Shown here: in pieces, positions 10,391 to 22,539 of the stretch
Position numbering within the stretch: the stretch's first letter is position 1
Layout of the letters: the number at the start of each line of letters is the position of its first letter
Assembly (NCBI GenBank): GCA_017591395.1
Contig: WEDG01007483.1
Span: 62,001 to 126,000 of the forward strand
Reading direction: 5' to 3'
From: Schistocephalus solidus
Taxonomy: Eukaryota; Platyhelminthes; Cestoda; Diphyllobothriidea; Diphyllobothriidae
Length of the DNA: 64,000 nucleotides
Position numbers and translations under genes: made by a program
The notes under the pieces: generated by a model
Database searches by the model: none
What the model was told of the DNA's origin: nothing
What the model saw: only the letters and a program-made list of their open reading frames with translations

Positions 10391-13125
10391 GTTCTAAAAG
10401 CCTTATTAATTGGTTACGGTCAGCGTGCCGGAAAAAACTGTTGTGGCGGTTGTTAAACGCTAGCCATGAAGTTAAAACAACTGGAGGAATAAATAAGGAT
10501 TATGTAGATATTTATACAACAGACTCTCGTTCAGATGATCGATTGCCAGCATCTACGCGTAGGATAACATGAGTAGAGCACGAGGCAACCTACACAACAA
10601 ATCTCCAGAAATTAACAATGTGGTGTCTAAGATACCAGTCAAGAATAGTGACGCAGAGCCTCCAGAAACACTTAAGAATAAGAAAAAGGCGAAAGGTAAG
10701 ACCACAGGGACGGGTCGCATAAACCTGAAGGGGATGATATCAAACTCACCAGAAAATCAGTCAAAGGTACTAAATGAAATTGATAAAGATATACCAAACG
10801 AAACACTGCAGATAATGATTAACGAATATAGTGTGCAGACCACACGCGCTTCGTCAGAGGCAAATAAAGAGGAGCATTTGTCCACCGAAAGGACGACAAA
10901 AAGTTGACCCAGAGCGGAAGTACCTACCCTTACGACTCCCCAAGCCAATGACATTGAAGCCAGTATTGAGGAAGCCCGAAAATCAGCCAGACAAATTATT
11001 CGACAGAACCGCCTGGATAGAGGTGCTGTGGACAGGTCAAAATGCATGATCCTCCATGGGCTCCGTGTATCAACCAATGATAACCCCAGATATAGAATAA
11101 ATGATGATATCATGGCCTTGCAGGAGTGTTTGTGTGAAATAATAAGAGAGGATGAAAAAAATAGGCTTTTCAAACTTTTGCGACTAAATAGTAAAGATGA
11201 CGCAAATTCTCAAACAAATACATCCAGGCCTTTAAAGGTCATTTTGGATAAAAAACCCCAGAGAGGCATTCTAATCGAGCGAACAGCAGGGGGAGTCCCC
11301 AGTCACAGACGTATTTTTTCAACTGGACTACTCCGTACAAAAGAGAATAAATTGGATGGCGCTAAAAGTGGAATTGGAGAACTTGAAAGAACAGGGAGAG
11401 CAGTGACTGGTAATAAGGAACGGAGTGATTTTTCGCGTACAAAAACGCATTCTGTAAATGACGACCGTCATTCTGACAAAAGTCTTCCGGTCAGGCAACT
11501 GATCCAATGCAAAATTCTACACAAAATCCACTTTATTGCGCAAATATGTAAAGAATCTTGAATACGGATGCATCCTATGCGTATGTCGATCCAGCTGCCA
11601 CAAAGGACGAAGTTAGTGACATAGCCGACTTGCAACACAAAAATAAACTAAAATTTATATATACCAATGTCCAAAGCCTACTCCCTAAATATGATGAGCT
11701 TAAGATTTACGTGTGCCAAACTTCACCAGATATCATTTCCATAACGGAAACGCGGCTGACTGCGAAGGTGGACGATTATGAGGCTCTTCTTCTGGTTTTC
11801 AGTTATTCAGACAGGATAGAACAGGACGTCAATGTGGGGCTGTGCTGACTTATGTCAGACATGGCCTGCTCGCGTCAGAAAAAACGGAAAAGCTCGCGTG
11901 CGAAACTGAAGCCATCTGGCTCACCATCAGAACGCCGGCGTCCCAAACACTTGAGATCCTAATGGTCAACCGACTACCGGGAAACGATCCGCAGTCAGAC
12001 AGTAGTCTGATAGATTATTTAGAAGCGTTTGCTAGTCGATCCAAAGCCATCATTATGGGCGACTTTAACGCTCCGAATATAAATTGGAATTTAAGCTCGG
12101 CACCAGGCTCGGAATTAAACTTCGATCGCCGCCTCCTAGAAGTAGCACGCAAACGCTTCCTAACTCAACACGTCCTTTCTCCAACCAGAATACGCGAGGA
12201 GCCACATGCCAATTGTCTGGAACTTGTATTGACCAAAAGCGACAGGCAGCGTAGATGTTGTGAACTGTCTATCCCCACTGGACAAAATTAATCACGTAGT
12301 CCTACAGTGGGAATATTCACTCTTCTCTGTCCCCGATCGAAGCATCAGAGGCAAACGCAACCTATGGCGTGGAGGTTTTACCCAAATGAAAATTGATGTG
12401 TGCCGTTTAGATTGTAACGAAACATTCACTGGGTTTATTCTCGAGGATTGGTTTGAATGTAAAGCCGTCTTACATGAACGTTTCACCAACTACTGTCCTT
12501 ATTCGAAAAAGGTCACCAGCAAGTCTCGGTGCCTATCGACAACACTGAACAGTGAAGCAAACCGCAAGCGAAAGCTGTGGCAAACTTATCTAAGAGAAAA
12601 GACGGTCATATTGCTGAGGAAGTACAAGACGCAGATAAACAGGTAAAAGGGCCTTATTTATAAAGCCCACCAAAGTTTCGAGAGTAACTTGATAAACCGT
12701 CAACAGAAAACCCGAAGCTCTTCTACAACTACATTAGGCAATGCGCTCGAAATAAAGACCCCAACCCCTTGTTAAAAACTGATGAAAAGTGACGAACGTT
12801 GCAAGGACGAGGAAAAGGCTGAGCATCTATCTGAGTTCTTCCAGTTGGTTATAACGAAAGAAGCTAATCTTACCGCTGATAACTATAGTATGGAAGAGAT
12901 CCCGACAATTGAATCAGTGGTCAAAACAGGTCATATTGTTCTAGAGGAGCTACTGAAACTGGAAGAAGCCCAATCGCCAGGTCCTGATATAACACCGGCA
13001 AAGTTGTTGAAGGAGTTGGCCATAGAGTTGGCAGAACCTTTGTGTTTACACTTTCGAGTCTTTCTAGCAGCAGGCAGATTGCCACCCGATTGGAAGACTG
13101 CGGCGATTTCCCCGATGCATAAACT
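10391..13125 (+). mobile_element. CR1-type LINE copy B, 5' part: ORF1, endonuclease, start of RT
   Basis: The order is as follows. ORF1 (10569-10907, Lys-rich; continued 11028-11561) has an RRM-like stretch MILHGLRVSTN ... RPLKVILDKK, like L1/CR1 ORF1 proteins. The endonuclease (11558-12300) has TNVQSLLPKYDELK, SITETRL (metal-binding Glu present) and MGDFNAPNINW. The normal SDH triad reads INH (near 12285), so a catalytic Asp is lost. The linker at 12300-12646 has NLWRGGF. The RT start (12782-13125) has SPGPDITPAKLLKELA and LPPDWKTAAISPMHK. Frames shift repeatedly. The sequence resumes at 14985 with SGSQATTTNYRLVIL, so an inserted family A piece splits it inside the RT. Confidence 0.85.
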
Positions 13126-14984
13126 TTTACCGGGCTGCTCTTTGTGAAACCTGCCACGTGTCTTTTCTAAATCTACTAACCTCTCTTTGTAATGATCAGC
13201 TATCAGTATTAGTTATCTATTTTGATCTTAGTAAGGCTTTCGATAAAGTGCCTCATAGACGATTTCTAGCTAAACTAGAAGCTATAGGATTTCGCAGTCT
13301 CCTTACTGACTTTATAAGATCATACCTAAATGATAGAAAACAAAAAGTGTTAATGAGGTCCTCATACTCAAATGCTATCCCGATTGTGAGTGGTGTCCTT
13401 CAAGGTACCGTATTAGGCCCTTTGTTGTTCTTACTGTATATAAATGATATTTCATCGATAGTTACACATTCCCAATCTTTTATTTATGCTGATAAACCTC
13501 AATGGCGTGTATTCTTTCTCTAACTCTATGACCGAACGATGCCTAGAACAAATTCATTCGAACTTGGACGCTCTTTCAAAGGGGAGCTCTATATGGCTAC
13601 TGGAGTTCTCACCTTCTAAGTATCGCTAAATGAGTTTTGGGCCTTTAAGGCTGCCGAAACCTGTTATTCTTAAAGGTTGCCCTATGACTGAATGTTCCTC
13701 CACCATGGACTTGGGTTTAAGCTACACCAATAAATAAGATCTTTTCGCCTCATGCTGATAGAATTACGACCAAAGCTGCTCAGATTTGCAGCTTTATTTC
13801 TTATAATTTCTACCTTCCTGGAATTAAATTAAGACTTTATCGTATGTTCGTACTTCCCATTCTTGAATTTTGCTGTCTTATCTTCGGTTTAAATGAACGA
13901 ATCGAAGCCGTTCAAAAATTGAAAATGTTCAGAGATATTTCATAAAATAACTCCTGTTTCCGACTCTTTCAAGTACTTCCTACTCAACAAGATGCCAGCT
14001 AACTAAGTTAAATTTTCTTTGGGTCAGGAGACTGGAAGCAGGCTTTTATCTCCTTTTCCGACTTAACAATTGCTCAACTCTCCCCAAGCTTTCTGTTATG
14101 ACCCCCGTTAGTCTTCTTTATAACCTACGAAATTCTGTACTAATTATGCATCTCCCTGCATCCTCCACGTGTAAACGCTCTCTGTTCTTTGCTTATAGGT
14201 ATAGCTTTCTTTGGAATAACTTGCCAGTTGAAATAAACTCGTTATTTTGTCTAAGTTCATTCAAGCGAAGACTGCACATTTATCTTAACACTAATTCTAT
14301 TAACCTTTTATTTTTCGCATCTTTTCCCAGTAGCTTTCCCCGTGACTCGGAGAAAGGACCATCGGGAATTTAAGTAACTCTCGTGAAACTATATTTTCGC
14401 TACCTCGAGTCGCCCATGAACCATGATGTCTCCTTATATCACAAGTCATCCAAACGGTGAAGTCATTCGGACGTACACATTCAGTGGTATACAGTCTAAA
14501 ATTGTGTCGTTTCTTTGGATACTAACCATCATTAGAATTCAATTCTGGATCCTCAGATGTTGAGGCTGCAAGTCCACTGTCACATTTTCGTAAGATGTGG
14601 TTTCATACGCCAAAGTGATCAAAAACGAACCATTTCGACGTTTCATTATCTCATTCTGAAATGCTACTGCAGTATTACCCTACTCTACCACCTGACCTCG
14701 TTTTCCTAAGCAGTTTTTTTATCCTGCCTTCTATTCAAAAATGAAGGCTCATTGAACTCTGCCTCCATTTTTAAATTTTGAGTTTTTTCCCTGACTATTT
14801 TTTCTAGCTCACTATTAATTTCAAAACTTCGCTTACTATTGACATAGCAGGACAAGTCCTGTCTACATTGTTAAGTATTTGTACATTTTATCTGCACACA
14901 TTGTCATAACTTTATTTCGTTAATAATGTTTTGTTTAGACAGCGTTTTACCGGTACTAACCAAATATAAATTTAAATTCTATAC
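13126..14984 (+). mobile_element. Family A LINE, 3' part (A1-3'), lying inside CR1 copy B
   Basis: RT motifs are visible: VIYFDLSKAFDKVPHRR (motif A, intact), VLQGTVLGPLLFLLYINDIS, and FIYAD followed by a frameshift where YADD should be (near 13490). A C-terminal stretch at 14098-14373 includes FLWNNLPVEINS. The nucleotide sequence is a close inverted match of 25545-27375. The 3' end is A-rich, ending near AACCAAATATAAATTTAAA. Its left edge (near 13126) and the right edge of A1-5' (near 9457) are adjacent positions in the inverted copy. Confidence 0.8.
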
Positions 14985-16435
14985 AAGTGGCAGCCAGGCT
15001 ACCACAACTAACTACCGGCTGGTAATTCTCACCTCCATAGGTTGCAAGATTCTGGAGCGAAGCATCAAACGATAACTGATGCAGTTTCTGGAGGGGCAGC
15101 ATCTTCTATCTGACGCGCAGCTTGGATACCGCAGATGAAGGTCCCGTGTAAACAATTTTCTCTACTGTATGGAACGATGGACCCGAGCAGTCGACAAAGG
15201 AATTGTGGTGCACGCTGTCTACATAGACTTCAAGAAGGCCTTTGATAGCGTGCCTTACCAGCATCTCCTAAACAAACTCAGCCGTATTGGGTTAGGGGCA
15301 ATCTTTTGTAGTTGATCGAAAACTTCTTGATTGGGCGATCTCATATTGTCCGTCTTGGTGATCAAAAATCGGCGGAGGTTGCATTCGAGAATGGGGTTCT
15401 TCAGGGCTCCATCCTTGGCCCTATCCTGTTCCTCATATACACTGATGACTGCGTAACTGGGTTGGACTGTGAAACCGCCATGTTTGCTGAAGATATAAAG
15501 CTTTGGAAGGTCATCCACAACAAAACTGATGAAGCAAATCTACAGGAGAACTTGTATCGACTCGAGGAATTATCACACAACTGGCTCCTCCAATTCAATG
15601 CTACCAAGTGTAATTTGCTGCGAAGAAGCAGAACCAGCTCCGTGCATCAGAGAATTGTCTCTCTGGACCACAAAACGCTAACAGAGGTAGCAGCTCAGAA
15701 AGATCTGAGAGTATGGATCATGCCCTCACTGAAGCAATCCCTCAATTGCTCAAAAGATGCAACTTTTGTCATGTCAAGCGGGCGTTTGCAAATTTCGACA
15801 AAGGGTGCTTAAATAAGGTCTTTTGGATGCTATTGCGACTACAAATGGAATTTGCCATACAAACTTGGAGACCGTGGTCTGTTAAAGACGACAGCACTCT
15901 TGAGAAGGTCCAAAGACGGGCAACCAAGCTTGTTCGGCGTCAAAGCTGTCTGCCTTACGAGACGCGATTGTCAAATCTTGATCTGTTTCCTCTGGACCAT
16001 ACACAGCTTCGCGGTGACCTAATACAAGAATTCGCTTGCTGTGGGGTCAGGATTGTTGGCTTTCATCTGGCGACTTCTTTGAGCTGGCAACTTCCACTAC
16101 TTTGAGAAGCTATCCTCTGCCTGCGGACATCATGTCCCCATCCGTTGACACTTTTAAGCGGAAGTTTGACCAGTACAGCCATATGTACCACCATGACATC
16201 AGGAAATAACAAATATTCACATTCCCAATTTACGCGTTATCTAACAAACTACTCCCTATTTTAAGTAATATTATTTTATAATTGTTGACTCCGATGCTCT
16301 ATAGAGGGACGGTGAGATAACCCTTTGTCCAACGTCCTTCATGTGTTGGCCTTTTTTAATCTGCAATGTCATTGAAATTAATAGGGAGTCAAAAGGCGTC
16401 GCCTACCCTTCCTTTAATAAAACTGAACTGATCTG
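14985..16435 (+). mobile_element. CR1-type LINE copy B, 3' part: RT and 3' UTR
   Basis: It continues the RT broken at 13125: SQATTTNYRLVILTSIGCKI, AVYIDFKKAFDSVP (motif A intact), then VLQGSILGPILFLIYTDDC. The active site reads FAEDIKLW (15484-15507), where FADD is expected. The C-terminal domain follows (ATKCNLLRRSR; KVQRRATKLVRRQSCLPYET near 15905-15965) and ends near 16208. The 3' UTR carries the terminal stem-loop at 16380-16420 and ends with AATAAAACTGAACTGA. In-frame stops are present, for example within the RT at 15076 and 15136. Confidence 0.85.
16380..16434 (+). promoter_or_regulatory. CR1 3'-terminal stem-loop (copy B)
   Basis: AGGGAGTCAAAAGGCG, TCGCCTACCCTTCCT: outer AGGG/CCCT-type and inner GGCG/CGCC pairing, followed by AATAAA and CTGAACTGA. 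LINE RTs recognise 3' structures, so this is a candidate RT-recognition element. Compare 25333, 56821 and 60795. Confidence 0.55.
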
Positions 16436-17769
16436 CAGAGTGACAGCATTCCCTTCCGGAATAAACGGCGAGCACTTCTTGTAGGTTCTACTAGGGTCTT
16501 TTGAGGTTAACCCTGGTTTTTATAACTTTAGTATTCGGTGATTATGTAGGTTTAGCTACCGTGGCAGACAATGAAACATGATTTTTGTTGCCCGCCATGC
16601 GATCGATTAAATGTTTTAGTCCTTTTACCTCTATCACGCTTCTGTTTTCTAAATTGTACTTCTGGCCTTACATTTTTGATGGTTTACCATGGCTTGGTTT
16701 GGTTTTGTCGGCTAGCTTCAGTTGTATCTATTTTACGAACCGTAAAATTTGCAATATTGGACTTAATAAGGATGTTTGGGTAAGCATTTACGGTTACCAC
16801 TATTGGGCTGCAGCAGGCTGAATCCCTGCAGCCTACAGAACCCCAGTAGTGGACTATCTACGCCATCTGTGTGGGCGTATGCTTGTGTATCCTTCCCCAG
16901 CTGGTTGCAGCCACAGGGCTCCAGACGCACGTAGCTGCAGCCTGCATGTCACATAGAAAAACTGGCGAAGAGGCGATTTCCAGATGCCATAAAGTCAGCA
17001 CGAGATAAAAGAGAGAGAGGTATTTTAACAGAAGTATTGCGTTTGTTTCCTGAAATTTCGACTTAAATGTCATTTAACTATTTTTAATGCATTTAGTGCC
17101 TTTGGCACATCCCTAACTGTATGGTTCATGAATTTCATTGGAAATTTAAGAAACGTCCAAATGGAAATGGATCCTCACTCCACCGTACCCTGGACCAAAC
17201 TTTAATATTAGATCGCGTCGATTACAAGTGATCCGAATGTTTCGCATCCTCACTGTCTCCTGTCAAAAAATTCTTAAATTTCGATAGCAAGATTGATGAG
17301 GAGACTTACTGTTTACACCTTAAAGATCCCATAGTATTGCATTTGCATTTGAATTTTATTACAGAATCATTACACAATCTAAAGGTAGTCCAAGTTCAAA
17401 CTCCGTTTCTTCTAAGGGGCATGTCTTGCCACTTCCAACTGTGGTTTAACTCCAAGAACATGAAAGTAATTTTTGTGCATATATGCTTCCAAATATTCAG
17501 TGTTTGTTCCCTCTTGACTGTGTTCCGGTCAATAACCAACTTCTCTCTACATCTCATTATGCACTATGTCTTTTGGTGATTTGCTGTGATATAAAACCAG
17601 CGGATTTCCGTGCAGAACGGTAAAACAGGTAAAAAGTCCATGATAATCTTATCATTCACATTTCAGGTATATTAATAAAACTATCCTTTCAGAGGCATCA
17701 CTGTTTCTGTACTCGGTACGAAGTACGACGAATTGCATTAAGAGTTTCTTGTCTTTCAGAGTACAGTGA
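16436..17769. other. Intergenic stretch with a small dyad; no recognised gene
   Basis: No recognisable gene. At 16798-16853 there is an imperfect inverted repeat with CCACTATTGGGCTGCAG on the left and CTGCAGCC ... CCCCAGTAGTGG on the right. The left arm lacks about 10 nt. The remainder is AT-rich. Confidence 0.4.
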
Positions 17770-17918
17770 GTTGTTTTTGGAAACTCAAGCTCGAAATGCG
17801 CATAAGTAGAAAATGGTGTTCCACAGGATTCTGTTTTGGGCCCGCAACTCTTCCTTACCTTCGTGAACGACTGCCTCAATGACCTAGATTGTGAACCTGT
17901 CGTTTTTGCAGATGCGGC
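17770..17918 (+). mobile_element. CR1-type LINE copy F, RT fragment before insertion E2
   Basis: VENGVPQDSVLGPQLFLTFV, then NDLDCEPVVFAD corresponds to RT motif B and the start of motif C (FADD). The sequence is cut after FAD by insertion E2 and resumes at 19483 with KIWTEVSCADDAKDLQSNID. The 5' part of this LINE copy is not present. Confidence 0.75.
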
Positions 17919-19482
17919 TCAGCATGGGTTTCTCGAAAGAAGATCTTGTGACACCTGCCAGCTCTCTTACTTTGATCATGTGCTACAATCTATAGAAAGT
18001 GATTTTGCAATCTTCACCGTATATTTTGACTTCACGAAGGCTTTTGGTCGTGTTGACCATGATCTCCTCCCACTGAAACTTACCTCCTTCGGCATAGGTA
18101 ACAAGTTTTTGAACTTAATATCCTCCTATTTGAATACTTGCACACAGCAAGTTAAAATTTTCGATGTTATCTCCAGCCCCACGCACGTGAGGAGTAGATT
18201 TATTCAGGGTAGCGTACTCGGCCCGCTTCTATTTCACGTTTTTGTGAAGGATGTTCCTGCTTGTTTTCAGTATGGTAGGCCATTTATGTACGCTGATGAT
18301 TAAAAAGTTGCCTATCGATATAAAGCGGCCCATCGCCACATCGTACTTGAGCTCCTATAAAACGATTTTCAAGCCTTCGCTCAGTGGTGTCGCACATGGC
18401 GCCTTTCGTTTTCTTGGCACAAGTGCTCCGTTATGGTAAGTGGTTACAACCATCAGCCTCATGTAAGCATAGACGGTCATGACCTTAATGTGCCCGGAGT
18501 TATAAAGGATCTGGGCATATCATATTCAAGAAGTTTTAATCTGTCAGAGCACTGCGCCCTGATTGTCTCGAAAGCACACCAAACCACTGGGTTTATTCTG
18601 CGAAATTTTAAAACCATCAATATTAGGACAAGCCTTTATAAAATGTATGTCAGACATAGTCTGGAATACTGCTCATTTCAATTTAGCCTTCTGCACGCGA
18701 GTGCACAGAGGAAGATAGAATCAGTCCAGCACTTCTTTACTAAATGAGTTTTCACTTTAGAGCACAGAAACCTGTCCTACCAATAACTCTGTGAGCTTAA
18801 AAGCCTCGACCCATTGTGGCTTCGTAGATTAAGGAAGGGACTATTTTACTGTTAAAACTTTTAAACAATTTTACCTTTAACCCCCTTTTATCCCTGAGGC
18901 AGCTCGACCACTCTCGGCACAGAGATGTAATCTTATTTCTTCCTTTGGCACGCACCGTTAGATATCGTCAGTTTTTTTGGTTAACGTTATATCAATCTGA
19001 AATAAACTACCCAAAAGTATTAAAATTCAGCAAAACTATCCTTTGTTTTACGAGAGCTGTCACTAGTTTTCTACATTCAGGACACCTTCCACGAATTTTG
19101 GGTGCTGATTCTCTGGAAGCTCTCTTCCGTTCTGATGGCGTCCACGGACTCTGAATCCTGTGCTGGACTTCATGGTGAAGGCAATATTGTTGGCTCTGCC
19201 GTCTATTATTGGGTTATTCCTCAGTCGACAGCGAGCAGCCGTTCACAGGTTTACCTGCTGCTTGTACAGAATACCAGATCTATAACACTAAAATGAGAAG
19301 TACTACACCGTGCACCTGTACCAAAAATTCCCTGTCGTGAACTTTAATCCGTTCAATAAGCTGCAGTTTTTCTCCTGAAAGCACTTTAAAGAACGATCAG
19401 GATTCTTTTCACTGTCAGCTCGACCCACTACTGTATATCACTTTTCACCTTGCCTGTAAACTGGCAATAAATAAATAAATAA
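17919..19482 (+). mobile_element. Family E LINE, 5'-truncated copy (E2) inserted in CR1 copy F
   Basis: It starts at AAQHGFLERRSCDTCQL, exactly matching an internal RT position of copy E1 (22732), and runs to a 3' (AATA)n tail at 19467-19482. Motif A reads YFDFTKAFGRVDHD (Asp to Gly after the Phe) and motif C FMYADD is followed immediately by a stop (18301). The conserved C-terminal stretch PGVIKDLGISYS and the 3' UTR hairpin (about 19372-19402) are present. This is the classic structure of a 5'-truncated LINE insertion. Confidence 0.85.
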
Positions 19483-19622
19483 AATATGGACTGAAGTCAG
19501 CTGCGCTGACGACGCAAAAGACTTACAATCAAATATCGACAAACTAAGTTCCTGGTGGCCGGGTGTCTTCTCAAGTTTAATGTATCCAAGTGTGTTCTCC
19601 TACATATAACTGGCGCGTCGTT
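19483..19622 (+). mobile_element. CR1-type LINE copy F, middle fragment
   Basis: WTEVSCADDAKDLQSNIDKL continues the RT after motif C, then KCVLLHITGAS. The match to CR1 stops near 19622 and resumes at about 24296 (EKDLGM), so E1 with its 5' region sits between. Confidence 0.65.
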
Positions 19623-19962
19623 TGAAATTCGTTTCGAATTTCAAGTCCCTCGAGCCTACGAGTTTTTAGTCTCTACCTCACTGTAGAAGACACGGTGCTG
19701 CAAAATTATTAAAGAATTGTCTTTATATTCCTCTGAGTTTGTAAATTGCGACTTGGACCCTCGATCTTTGCTGCTTTCTGAAACTCACGCCGGCTGTGTG
19801 CTCCCTGCATCTGCTCTCAATCGCGGAAGGGACTCAAACCAAAGGCTGAGTCCTTATATTTTCATATTCTTATTGTTGAATATCCTAACTGACTCTCTGT
19901 CAATTTTGTTGCAATTATAACATGCAAAACTCAAGTTCCATTAGTTTATTGTCACAAAAAAT

Positions 19963-20020
19963 TGGTCCACGACCAAGCTGCCTGGGACCGTCTATCGGCG
20001 CCTCTACCCACTCGGCCATA
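19963..20020 (-). other. tRNA-like sequence antisense to LINE E1
   Basis: The minus strand shows a good A box, TGGCCGAGTGG (complement of 20009-20019), and a weaker B box, GGTCGTGGACC (19963-19973). It lies 130 bp before the first ORF of E1. Confidence 0.4.
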
Positions 20021-20149
20021 TTGCAGGGGATCTTGTTAAGCAGTTTAATGGACAAGCAGAAAACAATTGTAACTAATTGTTCACCTCCCGCTTAACGGGG
20101 TGAAAGTTCAGTAAGCTTAACTAATGTAGCTTACGAAGACGAAACATGT

Positions 20150-21406
20150 ATGGGTTGTTTCTGCCTCCAGCAGAAATTCTCAGGGATGGAGCAGGAAATT
20201 AGCAATCTAAGACAAGAAATAGAAAACTTAAAAAAATCTATATCTTGCCCAACGGCGAAAAAAGCTCTTGTTCGTAATAAACCTACCACAAAGCGAAATT
20301 CGTATTCATTTATAGCTTCTTCAAGCTTACATAAAAGTCCCATTAAACATATCACGATTGCTGGACCCGGTAAACCAGAGGAATTTTTGCTAATTCCGAA
20401 GGGAGCCCCATCTAGTCCTTGCGCCACTCCACCGGTACTTAGTTCGGGTAGCATCAGCACTAATCTGGCTTTACCGCCCATCGCTACATCACTGGTAGAC
20501 GTTGCACCAACATGCGATGTTGAAGAGGTTGGCAAGTTTGTAAAGCCAAAGAAGAAAAGGTCTAAGAAGAACAAGTCGTGCAGAGATTTGGTTTCAGCCT
20601 GCCCAACACCCGGCTCATCTGGACCTATCAGGCAAAGTGAGCTGGTTACCAGTACTCACTCAGCTGAAAGATCTGAGTTACAAACGGGCCCTAGATTGAG
20701 TCGAAAACAGAATGTAGTCATTAAAGGTGTCCCAGAGTCAGCTTCAATTATTCCAAAGGAGCGAGTTAAACATGACTTGGAACTCCTTCAATTGTATGCA
20801 AAAACGCTGCTAACGGACGGCGAGTCCATTCACATTCTCAAGGCATATAGAATAGGGAAGGCTCTGTCTACACCCGATTCAAATCCTCGACCAAGACCTC
20901 TTAAAATCATCTTGGAAAACGAAGCACAGGCACAGGTCCTGCTACAGAGAAAATCAACCCTGCGGGGTCCGCATTCTGAAGTGTTTTTTCAACCGGAATA
21001 TGGGTTGAAAGAGCGAATGAAAATGCGACAGCTAATAATAGAACTGAAAAACACGAAAGACCAATGGCAAGGCAAATCTCAAAATAAGGGATGGACAGAT
21101 AGTTCAAGTGAAAAGAGCATTTCTCTGGCCGAAGGCATTCACTCTGACAGCCTAACTGTCCCGTTTCAGAAACCAAAAACGTGCCCGCTTAAACTAATCG
21201 TCCTCAATGCCAGATCTCTGCTTAATAAGATGCTAATAGTTACAGAGACATGGGCAACACCCTATGTATCCGACACCGAACTCTCTATTCTAGGCCACGC
21301 TTACATTCGGAATGATCGACACGAGGGCCGTGGCGGAGGAAGCTGTATCTATGTTCGGCAACCACTTACATTTTTCCATTGGACTATCGCCAATTTACCG
21401 CGGTAG
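20150..21406 (+). pseudogene. E1 ORF1 fused in frame to a partial endonuclease
   Basis: A 418-codon frame starting at an ATG. Residues ~1-40 are predicted coiled coil (EQEISNLRQEIENLKKSI). A low-complexity basic stretch (KPKKKRSKKNK near residue 138) follows. Residues ~185-300 form an RRM-like ORF1 domain (QNVVIKGVPESASI, IHILKAYRIGK, RPLKIILENEAQAQVLLQ). From ~345 the endonuclease begins (LIVLNARSLLNKM) but jumps directly to LIVTETWAT, so about 20 residues between these motifs are deleted. It then reads RGGGSCIYVRQPL and leaves frame near 21380. The catalytic Glu (TET) is retained. The fusion of ORF1 and endonuclease in one frame may be original or a consequence of decay. Confidence 0.75.
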
Positions 21407-21717
21407 AGGAGAGCTATTGGCTCCGAGTAGTTCTCAAAGATAACTACTCTTTACTCGTTGGCAGTGTCTATCGCCCACCCAATGCCAGCGAGGATTACGA
21501 TCTTTGTCTCTCGCTGGCATTTCACGCTGCAGCTGACTTAAATCTGAAGTACTGCTTGATTGCAGGAGACTTCAATCTTCCTGAAGTTCACTGGATTCCA
21601 ACTTCCGGTCCTGCAAAGTTCGAAGACCTACTTGAGGCCATAGATATAGGCATGTGGGACCAGGTAGTTGATTTTCCCACCCGAGGATCAAACATACTTG
21701 ATCTTATTTTTTTGTAG
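21379..21717 (+). pseudogene. E1 endonuclease, second part
   Basis: Continues the endonuclease after a frameshift: SYWLRVVLKDNYSLLVGSVY, RPPNASEDYD, AGDFNLPEVHW (catalytic Asp/Asn present), then VDFPTRGSNILDLIF and a stop. The SDH end of the domain is in the degraded stretch that follows (GNSDHTIV-like, near 21760). Confidence 0.7.
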
Positions 21718-22539
21718 AGGTTGTCAGCCATCGTCAGTGTCACCTTTTAGATCCACTTGGGAATTCTGATCATACTATAGTTCTTTTCTACACTAGAACT
21801 AGAGGCTGCTGAAACGTTTTCCAAAAAATATAGCTTTTTCCGTGATTTCATATCAGCAAATATGAGGGAATTGCTAACACACCTAAATTCCCACGACTGG
21901 ACTAACTTCTTTGTATGTTCGGATGTGAATGTTTGTACTGATACTTTTTAAAAAGTTCTAGGTCCACTCATTTCTCGTTTTATTCCCCGTAAGAAAATAA
22001 TTGATGTCAAGGATGAAGTCTGCCTCCCTTTATCATTCCGCCGTAGACTGCGTAGACTCTCCCATCGTTTTCCTCTACAAAACGACACCTCCATCCTGCC
22101 CTTGATCCAGCAAATCTTTGAAGAGGCTAAGAGGCTGTCTGACAAAAACGACAAGCCGATGAGGTAACCGTTGCCGAAAACCCTTCGTTAAATGTTGTGA
22201 AGATCTTTTCGCGCACAGTAAAAGCGCAGAGAAAAACGCAGCACCCCGTACTTCGAGATGCCTTAGGAAACCCAATAGCTGAAGCTAAATTGACTGATGA
22301 TAGCTTCAATGCTTTCTTGTCTAGAACTTTTAGTGAACATACTGTCTCCCCCTTTCCTAACATCCGGGTTTGGACCGGTAACGTCCTCGAAACCATAACT
22401 TTTACCCTCTGGGACGTGACCGTAGCCATTCGGCGTTTTTCGTCAATCATACAGTCCAGGACCAGATGGCGTCCCGGTCAGCGTTCTAAAGGCGGATGCA
22501 AACGATATTTTCCGTCCCTTCTGTATAAGATATTTAATC

